Source: Erythroxylum novogranatense (lineage: Eukaryota; Streptophyta; Magnoliopsida; Malpighiales; Erythroxylaceae). Taken from it: a stretch of 64,000 nucleotides of DNA. A model generated the notes under the pieces. That model did not search any database. It was not told the origin of the DNA and saw nothing but the letters and a program-made list of their open reading frames with translations. The stretch lies in assembly GCA_029891385.1 (NCBI GenBank), contig CM057230.1, forward strand, positions 49,827,414 to 49,891,413, written 5' to 3'. Shown one piece after another: positions 45,653-55,044 of the stretch (position 1 is the stretch's first letter; each line of letters starts with the position of its first letter). A program made the translations under genes and the position numbers.

Positions 45653-46430
45653 CTACCCAAATCCTGACTGTCGGGATCCTCCAGAAGATCTGAAAGTCTT
45701 GCTCTGGCGTCTACTGAAACTCCTACCAGAGCTGCCCTGGCTGTCACTCAGCCTCTTACCCCTGGATCCCTGACTACCAGTCTCAGCCTGACTTTGTCTC
45801 AACAGCTGCTCAATCATAACTGCAGCAGCCCTCAACTCCACAAACGTGCTCATATCAGATCGGGCCAACCTGGTACGGATCTCCAGATTGAGCCCACCCT
45901 CAAATCTCCGACACCTTTCTGCCTCTGTAACAATCAAAACTGTAGCATACCCTATCAGCTCATTAAACCGGACCTCATACTCTGCTACTGACATCGCACC
46001 CTGTCTCAGCTCCAGAAACTCCTGCATCTTCATCTCCAAATAAACCTTGGGCATATAGTTGTCTCTAAATGCCCTCAGAAACTCATCCCACGTCAATAAG
46101 CAAGGCCTGGTGGTACTGCCCGGGACAGTCTTCCACCACTGGTAAGCCGGGTCCTGCAGGAGAGACACTGCATAATCAAACCTCTCCTCCTCATCACAGT
46201 CCATCTGATCAAAGACCCTCTCGGTCCTCTCCAGCCATCCCTCAGCCTCAGCAGGGTCTGTGCTGCCATAGAAGACCACAGCCCCCTACTTACGCAGCCT
46301 ATCATACCTCCTCCCCCGTCTCACGGGAACTCTAGGAGGCTGCTCCTCAAACGACTCCCTACTAGCTCTAGCAGATTCATGGTCAGCTGGCTGATCGACC
46401 TGATCACCAAATACGGATGACCTACAACAA
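45653..46430 (-). pseudogene. Gag capsid part of element 2
   Basis: Gag builds the particle. It reads FYGSTDPAEAEGWLERTERVFDQM, then YQWWKTVPG, WDEFLRAFRDNYMP, FLELRQGAMSVAEYEVRFNEL and RRFEGGLNLEIRTRL (45830-46279), the standard PF03732-type capsid. A stop (TAG, near 46288) cuts an upstream R/E-rich N-terminal part that reads on to about 46430. The C-terminal S/R/Q-rich part binds RNA. Confidence 0.92.
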
Positions 46431-46510
46431 AACCACAATTCTAATCAATTCCTGCATTTCTCGCTATAATTTAAGCCTAAAATTGACTAATCCCAAAAGA
46501 TGCCAAACCA

Positions 46511-46523
46511 TGCTTTGATACCA
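46511..46523 (-). other. Primer-binding site (initiator Met-tRNA) of element 2
   Basis: The minus strand reads TGGTATCAAAGCA, five bases inside the LTR border at 46529. It carries one change (AAAG for AGAG) compared with elements 1 and 3. Confidence 0.8.
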
Positions 46524-46528
46524 CCAAA

Positions 46529-48970
46529 TGTAGCGCAGGTCACTCCGACACGTAACCCACGATAAAGATGCACTACCGAGCAACCAACTACAATCCACAT
46601 GGCATCAATGTAAATATCACAAAAAATTGAACCCAAATTTTCTTTTCATTTCTTTAATCCGAAAATACATAATCTTTTCCAAAGCATCATCTAAACAATA
46701 AACAAGGAAATGGTAAATCCTAACTAGGTCATCCCAAAAAGATCTCAGCTGACCCACCTCTGTGCCATAGCCTCTCTTGCCGACGATCCTCAAGGCAGAG
46801 AAGACTCTAACAATCTGGAGCTAAGGAACCTACTATCACTGTCCTGAAAAATATAATGCAATGTTGGGTGAGTTTGCGAACTCAGCGAGAAACCATCATC
46901 GATGGTCCACCCAACTCATGCATTCACAGATCATATACACATACTCACACAATAGCATTTACAGAAATATCACATGCAATTTCATTTTCACATTTCACAA
47001 TCAATCATATACATATGCAATGCGCATGTGACACTTCCATTTTCTTTTCGTTGTTGTGACCGTGCGCCTAAAACTGTCCCAGTAACAGGCACATTGCGTT
47101 GAGCCTGAGGCTCTGTAAACGTTGGACGTGATATGCCCTGATCGGTGAGCCAGTGGCTCTGTAAACATTGGACCAGAGGTCCTGTGCGTTGAGCTTAAAG
47201 CTCTGAGGCATTGCTCTGGTCAAAATTGCCTTTATCTGATCATACTTTTATGCATGAAACGTACATGCCTCAATTACCTATTACACATGCCAAATGTACA
47301 TTTAATTCCACGTATATGACACTTCAATCACAATTTACCGATCCTTCGGACACCCTTGGTCCGAACCTAATTTCAATCAAACACATATAATCCTCCATCT
47401 TCCACATGGCATAGGCACGCAATTAAACACACAAATATTGAGGAACCAACTAGGTTACTCACCTGTAACTTCCGAGCTAATGCCGGGAAGTCTCAACTAC
47501 GTCGGAAGATCGACGCTCCCCTGGTACCTCTATATAATCAAAACACATAATTATTACTAATTTCCCAATTTATCGATGTCAATTATGCACATGAAGCGAA
47601 TTAATTGCGTACCATACATGTATATGACATTCCGACACTAATCTGAATTACCCTAATATCAATCTTAAGTCTCAAATTCAAAATCTCCAAATCGAAATCA
47701 ATCGGGAACCAATTGAATCATCTAACTCCTAAATCCCAAATTAAAAGATCACATTTTCAGAAATTGGGCGTTCCTCGCCTCGGCGTGTGATCGCTCACCG
47801 TGGCGAGCCTCCTCTTCTTCGCCATGACGTCGCGTTGCTGCAGCTAAATCGCGACATCCGGAAGTCGCTTGCTCTTCACAAGGCGTGTTCTTCAAGCGTC
47901 GCGACGTGCAAACCCAGCAACGCCCAAAAACCCAAAAATTCCAACTTCTGTAACTTCCAAATCCAGATTTCCTTTTCAAAACACTTCCAAATAATTCAAT
48001 AAACATCAAACAACAAATCCTTAGGTTTTATTTCATCAATCAACCATTATCCCTAAATCAAGCAAAAATCATCATCCGAAACCTAACATTTTCCATTTCC
48101 TCAAATATTCAAACCAATCATCTATATAATTCAACAATTTCACAAATCCAACAATCTAAAGTAAGAAGCAAGAGAACTTACTTGTTAAAAGCCTCAAAAA
48201 CTTCAAAGATCACACCAAACCAAGCTCAAGCACACCCACGGCATCCACCTAAACCAAACCCAAATATCATCTTTTGCTTCACCAAGCCAAAGGGGAATCG
48301 ATCAATGACAAAGGGAGGAGCAAATGGCAAGAAGGAATCAAGCAAGAATTCCAAGAAGAAATCACGAAGGAGAAGAGAAGAAGGAAAGCAAGCAAGTGTC
48401 GTAGGAGAGAATTTCAAAGGATAAGCATTAAATACTAAGGGATTAAGGCTTGCTTGGCAAATTTTAATTGCCACCAGACCAATCTGAACAACCTCAATTC
48501 AATTTCAATTTCTAATTTCTCCCAAATTCCAATGGCTCTAAATCCTAATTTCTCAAATCAAATTTCTAATCTTCTCATGCCATTGGATAATCAATTTCAG
48601 AACCAGGAATTCAATTAATCAGTCATTAGGTCAATTTTCCGGTCCGGACCTATTACTCCGAAAATTCCAGAAAAATTCCTATAAATTCTTAAAATTATAA
48701 AACTCACGGTCATACACTCCAATTTCATATTTCAAACTCTTAAAAATCTCATTTCTAACTCAAAATTCAATTTCTCAAACTCAATTGACCTAATTATCTC
48801 CAAATTTCAATTTACACAAATCAAATCGGGAATATGTCATACATGTATGTACGTACGTATGCTAGTGCAATAATTGCCAAATTACCAATTATACATAACT
48901 AAAATGCATGAACATGCCACATCATGAATGCAATGCACTGTACCCATCCCATTGGTGACGGGATGTTACA
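46529..48970 (-). repeat. Right (5') LTR of element 2, 2442 bp
   Basis: It starts TGTAGCGCAGG and ends GGGATGTTACA, followed by TACAC. The mini-hairpin array at 47101-47203 has fewer units than the left LTR (one GAGC and one GGACC hairpin missing, about 46 bp). Confidence 0.93.
47101..47203 (-). repeat. Mini-hairpin array in the element 2 LTR (right)
   Basis: Hairpins at 47101-47113 (GAGCCTGAGGCTC), 47147-47159 (GAGCCAGTGGCTC), 47170-47182 (GGACCAGAGGTCC) and 47191-47203 (GAGCTTAAAGCTC). A further GGAC/GCCC stem near 47124-47138 has decayed. Confidence 0.85.
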
Positions 48971-48975
48971 TACAC

Positions 48976-49715
48976 GATCATGCACCCAAACATGCATATA
49001 CCTAGAAACCTAATTTTTGCTATAAATACACATTTTAGGCAGCTATTGAAAAGGGAATCAGATTGGAGGCGTGAGAAAGGGTAGAAAACTTACCTTCATG
49101 GGATCTATGTTGGGCTAAGCTTCCTAAATCCAATTCAAAGGTGAAATCATCACCGAGGAGAGCATTTAAGCTTATCATCATTCTGTATCATTGTTCTTCC
49201 CCTCTTTAAGGATTGTTTATGTTATTTTGTGCTTATTGAATTAGGTATGGGGTAAGAATGATTTGAAAGCTCTATTAGATTATTTTATAGAAAAACTTTA
49301 CTAAGTTGTTCGATAATTAGGTTCAATTAAAAAGTTATTTTTGATTAAACGCGATTTAAGGGAAAATTGGGATTACCAGCGCTTGTTGTTAATCTACAAT
49401 CAATAGTTTTAAGAGCTATGTGAGACCTATAATGCAATGACTTATGTTTATTTCTGTTTAGGCTTAGATTGATCTGAGAATCGAATTTTAAAATCATTTG
49501 TCAATTTTATCATTTTTCACTACTTGCTTCGATTTACTTTCATAAGTTCAATTTTACTTTGTTTTCTTGACTGCATCAAACTAAAACCCTGTTTTATACA
49601 CATAAATATAATTTAGAAAAGTGATTTGATTTAATCTCTATGTGATCGACTTAGACTCATCATTAGCTACAGTTTTAAGTTTATTTATTTTGTTGTAGTG
49701 TTACGACAGGCTACC
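48976..49715 (+). repeat. Athila LTR, right part (promoter to end)
   Basis: It follows the TACAC duplication of element 2, so it continues the sequence left of 26637. A TATA box (TATAAATA, 49021-49028) starts the transcribed part. It ends about 49715 just before the primer site. No gene. The left (U3) part is left of 26637; its start was not found. Confidence 0.7.
49021..49028 (+). promoter_or_regulatory. TATA box of the Athila LTR
   Basis: TATAAATA lies about 690 bp before the LTR end and faces the Athila gag. Confidence 0.5.
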
Positions 49716-49720
49716 AATTT

Positions 49721-49741
49721 TGGCATCATTGTCGATGATTG
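49721..49741 (+). other. Decayed Athila primer-binding site (Asp-tRNA type)
   Basis: TGGCATCATTGTCGATGATTG keeps the layout of the Asp-tRNA site used by Athila elements (known pattern TGGCGCCGTTGCCGGGG). Nearly all differences are C-to-T or G-to-A, as expected from decay of methylated cytosines. Confidence 0.7.
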
Positions 49742-49939
49742 ATATCAATTACTTTTCTTAATTTATTTTATTTTTATTTTTCATTAATTTCTTTTCTTGT
49801 TTGGTTTAGATACGTCGCATTTCTCACTTTGGTGAATTGAAATTTGATCTAGAAATTGAAAGAACTCTACACATATTGACAAGAAAAGTTGCACAAAGTT
49901 CCCAATATCCACCAACATCTAATAGGAGAATTGGTTCTT

Positions 49940-50466
49940 CACTAGGAATTTAAATAGCCTTAGATTTGTTTTCTAATTCATCTAGTGTTTCTATATCTGA
50001 AATAGATTCTAATATGACAAAACAAAATAATGATCGCACTATTAAGCAATTGGCTACTCCTAATCTCCATCATCAACCTTTATGCATCGATTTTCCTACT
50101 CTTGATATTGCTTTTGAGCTTAAATCTGGTATAATTCGTCTTTTGCCTACTTTTTGTGGTATGGCAAATGAAGATCCTCATAAACATCTCAAGGAGTTCC
50201 ACGTGATCTAATTTAGCATAAAACTACCTAGGTCCAAGAAGAGCATATTAAGCTAAGGGCATTCCCTTTCTTATTGGGAGACACCATTAAAGATTGACTC
50301 TACTACTTACCCGCTGGATCAATCACTACTTAGAATGAGATGTAAAGAATTTTTTTAGAGAAGTACTTCCCTGCCTCTCGAGCTACAATTATTCAGAAGG
50401 AAATATGTGCAATTAGACAGCACAATAGGGAGACATTATATAAGTTTTAGGAGTGTTTCAGGAGGA
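49940..50466 (+). pseudogene. Athila gag, N-terminal part
   Basis: The frame at 49966-50211 reads RTIKQLATPNLHHQPLCIDF, FELKSGIIRLLPTF and DPHKHLKEFHVI, a clear Athila gag capsid. It goes on in broken frames with residues like IKLRAFPFLL, YYLPAGSIT and KEICAIRQHNRE to about 50466, where a foreign LTR-like sequence begins. At least three stops or shifts. Confidence 0.88.
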
Positions 50467-51940
50467 TGTGAGTTAATTGATAATTGTATATTACATCATG
50501 TTTTAGTGGATAGTTTGTTGTGTGTTTAGTTGTTAATTTGATTATTTAGTGTGTATTTAGGTTAGAATTGTGTTAGTTTGTTAAATATTTGTGTTTTAAG
50601 TGTTTTAAAGGTTAGAACATGGTTTTGAGCTTCAATGTTGTGTGTTTAAGGTGCCTTGATGAGTTTGCTAGTGTTTCAAGGCTAATATTAAAGAACAGGG
50701 GAGTTTCGAAGGAGACTTAAACCAAAACAGAGGCCCACGGTGTGGCCGATAAACCATGTTCGTGACAGAAGCAGGTGCAAAGAGCCATGATCGTGGCTCT
50801 GTCTGCCACCATCGTGACAGAAGGCAAAGGCTTGCTTGATAGAAACACGGACAAACTTCCTGACTTGAGTTTTTAAGGGACTCTCAAACCTTTCTGACCT
50901 GAAAAAAATCCTAAGGTTGCCTAAATTAGAAAAGCATATTAAAGGCTATAAAAGGCATTATGATGAAACACTAAAGGAGCTTCATTTCTTGCCACTTTTG
51001 AAAAACCCTCAAGGAGAGAGAAAGAAGAGAGTGAAGAAGAGAAAGAAGAAAAAGGAGTGGGTCTTTGTAGCTGCTGCCATCCCATGACATCTAAATCCCC
51101 ATTCTATTGTGTATTTCTTTCATCTTATTGTTCTTTCCTTTGAATATGAAGATGAATATGAATATATGTATGGATTTGGGTTTGATTAAGATGTTTTAAC
51201 TTTCTTTCGGGATTTGACCTTGATTTATTATTAATTTAACTATTATTGTTCTATTGTGATTGGGTGTTATGATTGATTGTGATATTTTCATATTTCGGTA
51301 ATAAATCGAGAGAGTGAATAAGATAAAAATGATTAGATCATGTTAATGAGAGTTAGGCAATTTAATTGACTATGTAACCGATCTAGTCGATTATTATATG
51401 GAGAGAGTTCACATGTGAGACCTGATTGTTTATTACAAGAATTAAGATCTAATTAGAATTATAGATCTTTTGTTAACTGAAAGATTGCAAATTTCATAAT
51501 CTAATTAAGGTTACCGAATTAGGGTATATGATTATAACTCGAGAGAGAGTGATCCCCTTTTGATAGTTTATAACGGACACCCTGTTAACACATAAATGGC
51601 TAGGTTAACATTAATGATAGGAAGAATCCCCTCTCCTTTAATCTGGTAATTTTCCTTGCTTGATTTCCATTGTAAATTTTTCATTGCTCAATTTTAATTC
51701 CTTTTGTGTTAAATTCCTTAATGACATTCCCGCTAATCAAATTCTCGCATTTAATTTCTTGTTCATTTTTATTTTTATTTTTATAATTTTCTAACCTTAG
51801 AAAACTTAGGATTATATTAGTTCACCCTCCTTGTAGGATCGACCCTTCACTTACTACAATGACGACCCGTGCATTTGTAGTATTTAAGGGCTATAAATTG
51901 TAAGCTTGCAAATCAGACAATAAATTATTGGTAGTCGCCC
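50467..51940 (+). mobile_element. LTR-like insertion of about 1.5 kb in the Athila gag
   Basis: The gag frame breaks off after residues like CFRRMC and resumes with PHNQISEQFLI at about 51941, so about 1.47 kb was inserted. It has no long frame. TATAAAAGG is at about 50949-50957. The segment near its right end with GGATCGACCCTTCACTTACT resembles ends of plant gypsy LTRs. Exact borders are unclear: TGTATATTAC...CAGACA with ATAAT/ATAAA flanks is one option. It is probably a solo LTR. Confidence 0.6.
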
Positions 51941-53741
51941 TCACAATCAAATTAGTGAACAATTCTTGATCTAGTATTTCTGTGAGGGACTTCTACTATA
52001 AGAAATAAGTATGATAAATGTAGCAAGCGAAGGTACATTGGTAGATAAGATGCCCATTGAAGGTGAAGCTAGAAATCTAATTTTCAAGATAGTTGCTAAC
52101 TCTCAACAAATCAATATACCAGAGAAATCCAAACTAGTAAAAGTCCACGAAGCTAGTATTACCACACTAAAGCAACAAATAAGTGGGTTGATATATTTAG
52201 GGAGACTAATGGCTACAAATGGTACTTAACAAGTAAAAGCATGCATAATTTGTACAATGGTAGGATATCCAACTAATAAATGCCCAATCTTGCAAAAAAC
52301 ACCTACATAATAAGTGAACACTTTTGGAAGTTTTCCAGGTCAACCATAAAAGAAATATGATCCTAACTACTCCTATGCACACAATTTGGGATGGAAGAAT
52401 TCTCCATTTAATATTTACGGATAGCAAGGACATTAAGAAATCTCTTACTAATAACCATTTCAAAGGTAAGCTCAACCATCAAGCTTTGGACCTTCAAGGG
52501 AAGACATGATGAAAACTAGGGCTCAGAATACAATTTAGTTTTAAAATAGTACCCTACAACTTCAATAACAAACAAAAGCTAGTATTCAAAATCTGGAAAA
52601 TCAAATAAGTCATATAGTTATTAATGTTAGTTGATTGGAAAATCAAAGTTTAGGTAAACTTCCTTCTCAAATAATTGTAAAGCTAAAAGAGAATGCAAGT
52701 AAACTTCCTTCTCAAATAATTGTAAACCTAAAAGAGAATGCAAGTACTATCACCTTAGGAAGTAATAAAGAAATAGAAGTACCATATAAGATTCCTCTTA
52801 TGGGCGATGATGAAAAATATGAAAAGGAACTCAAAGTGTCTCCAAAAGAAGCTGAAATGAAAAACTAAGGTAAACTCTCCATCTCCTGGGATTAAAAGTT
52901 TTACTAATACTTTATCTTCTTTTTCTAACAAGTTTGCTAAATCAAAGAAAAAGGAGAAAGATAAGGAGATTTTGGAAATGTTCAAAAAGGTAGGGGTGAA
53001 CTTACCTCTAATTGATGCCATAAAACAAGTTCCAAGATATGCCAAATTTCTCAAGGAACTATGCACTTCCAAAAGTAAATTGAGAGGAGACTAGAATATG
53101 AGTTTGGGGGAAAATGTGACTGCATTCATATAAAGGAAACTTCCACCAAAATGTATGGATCCAAGTATATTTACAATTCCTTACAAAATAGGTGGCACCA
53201 GATTTAAAAAGGCAATGCCAGATTTAGGAGCTTCAATTAATGTCATGCCATATTCTATTTACACTTTGTTGAATTTGGGGTCTTTGAAAGAAACATATGT
53301 CATAATTCAACTAGAAAATAGATCTAACGCTTATCCTGAAGGGATTATAGAGCATGTCTTAGTGTAGGTTAATAAATTAGTTTTCCTAATTGATTTTTAT
53401 GGAGAACCTTCGTCTAATTCAACACCAATTCTTTTGGGTCAATCATTCTTAAAGACATAAAAGACAAAGATTGACATGCATGCAGGAATGTTAACTATAG
53501 ATTTTGATGGTGAAAAAGTTTGCTTTAATATTTTTGAAGCAATGAGTACTTTAGTGATGTTCATTCTATTTTATCTATTTATTTCATTGATTAATTATCT
53601 TAAAAGAATTTTGATATGGAAGGTGACGATGAGTTAGAATCATTCTTTATATAAGTTTAGAGGAAAATACTTTGCAAAATTCTAAGTTATTTATTATAGA
53701 TGAGATAGAAGAAATTGTGCTAGCATTTCAATCACTGTAAC
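51941..53741 (+). pseudogene. Athila gag C-terminal part and protease
   Basis: It reads PHNQISEQFLI, MINVASEGTLVDKMP (52011-52055), AITTLKQQISGL-like residues, then a zinc knuckle ACIICTMVGYPTNKCP (52240-52287) in which the His is Tyr. Then KLPSQIIV (duplicated in tandem, 52656-52745), ITLGSNKEIEVP, and the protease: FTIPYKIGGTRFKKAMPDLGASINVMPYS (53167-53253), where DLGAS stands for the catalytic D(S/T)G. SNAYPEGIIEHVLV and PILLGQSFLKT follow. There are about ten stops. Element 5 was inserted after 53741. Confidence 0.88.
52656..52745 (+). repeat. 45-bp tandem duplication in the Athila gag
   Basis: The stretch encoding KLPSQIIV(K/N)LKENAS is present twice in a row and in frame, with one base difference near the middle. 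It is a simple duplication after or during replication. Confidence 0.9.
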
Positions 53742-54182
53742 TGTTGGGACCCGATTTTGAAACCGGACCCCAACCGAAAAAACAGAAACACAAATCAAAA
53801 AACAAAGCGGTGGAAAGCGAAAGAATCAAAAACAGATCGAATTGGCTCATAATAAAAGCAAACAAATGGTTCAATCGAACTGAAACAAATTTCCAACATT
53901 CGAAAACGTGTACTTTACAGAAACGTCGCGTTGGAAACCAAACAACACACTTGATCTAGACCAATCCGAAATGGTAAAAAAAAATTCTTTCTTTTTCATT
54001 CATTATTCAATCTCATACAAAGCAAATCAATTTCCCATTTGGAAATTCATCCTCAATCATAATCTCAATTCATAAGATTCTTCACATTCATCTTTATCTC
54101 ATCTTTTAAACAAAACATATATCTTATTTTCTTTTTCCTTAAACATCACACACATACCATGTTAAACCATAAACAATTAGCA

Positions 54183-54186
<4 letters not shown>

Positions 54187-54239
<53 letters not shown>
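54187..54239. repeat. (AT)n microsatellite, about 26 units
   Basis: An uninterrupted run of alternating T and A inside the solo LTR element 5. Confidence 0.95.
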
Positions 54240-54241
<2 letters not shown>

Positions 54242-54593
54242 AAACAACCCACAAGATCATCGAACCTCCCGTCCGAACCCATATAACATTCATCCATATC
54301 CAAGTCATATTCATATTTCAATTCATTACACAAATTCATAATTCATCATACACAATTTCATAGTACAAGTCCTTATACAAATTCATAAATCATTCACATC
54401 ACTCCAAACTAAATGCATTACTAAATAATAGTGGCATTTTCAAGCCACAAATACAACATCAATTTCGTAAACCAAAACACAAAGATATACAAATCTCCAA
54501 AATACGCAACATAAGCCCAAGCTCTCATTTTTATAACAATTTAACTTAAACAAAAATACAATCACAAACATGATGAGCGAACGTCTTGTCTTT

Positions 54594-54657
54594 CTTTCAT
54601 CCGATCTCCTTCATGATTACCTGGAGATGGGGATGAAAGGGGAGAGCTTTACAGCTC
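54594..54657 (-). repeat. Two adjacent hairpins in the LTR of element 5
   Basis: Hairpin 1: CTTTCATC (54594-54601) with GATGAAAG (54632-54639), and inside it ATCTCC with GGAGAT. Hairpin 2: GAGCT (54644-54648), loop TTAC, AGCTC (54653-54657). Loops differ from element 3; stems are kept. Confidence 0.8.
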
Positions 54658-54966
54658 GTGGATAACATGTTTATAAATTGAAAAATAAGCAAAAATCATT
54701 TCTTTCAAAACCTTTGCCATTTTATGGAAATTTCACTGTAGAAATTTGGCAAATTGCTTATTTCTAAAACTTTTCAACTTTTCAAAATATTCATAATCAA
54801 TTTCTAAAAATTTCACGGTTGAAAACCTCAATTGCTCATTTCTCAAAATTCTCAAACTTTTCACAATTTATGAACAATTTCAAAACATAAATGCAGCACA
54901 TTATAACACACATAAGCATATAACACATCACAAATTTGGTTTGGGTCGGTCCAGAAACAAAACGTG

Positions 54967-55044
54967 CTGCACATTCCCTCATAGCGGTCCTGTGCAGCCG
55001 TGAACAGAACGTACTACACCTTCCCGTATAGCGGTTCGGTGTAG
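54967..55044 (-). repeat. Duplicated hairpin module in the LTR of element 5
   Basis: CTGCACA/TGTGCAG (54967-54973, 54991-54997) and CTACACC/GGTGTAG (55014-55020, 55038-55044) are tandem copies of one 47-bp unit with loops containing ATAGCGGT. Two base pairs differ between the copies, both with compensating changes. Confidence 0.85.

Larger units (their letters stand above)
26637..48970 (-). mobile_element. Tekay-type Ty3/gypsy chromovirus, element 2, split by element 3
   Basis: LTRs starting TGTAGCG and ending in TTACA (26637-29136 and 46529-48970) are flanked by the duplication TACAC (26632-26636 and 48971-48975). Read on the minus strand the order is 5' LTR, initiator Met-tRNA primer site, gag with zinc knuckle, protease, RT, RNase H, integrase, chromodomain, polypurine tract, 3' LTR. 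The chromodomain and 2.5-kb LTRs fit the Tekay/Del clade. Without the 12.7-kb insertion it would be about 9.6 kb. Reading is broken by roughly nine stops and one clear frameshift, mostly C-to-T or G-to-A changes, so it is a fairly recent but dead copy. Confidence 0.93.
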
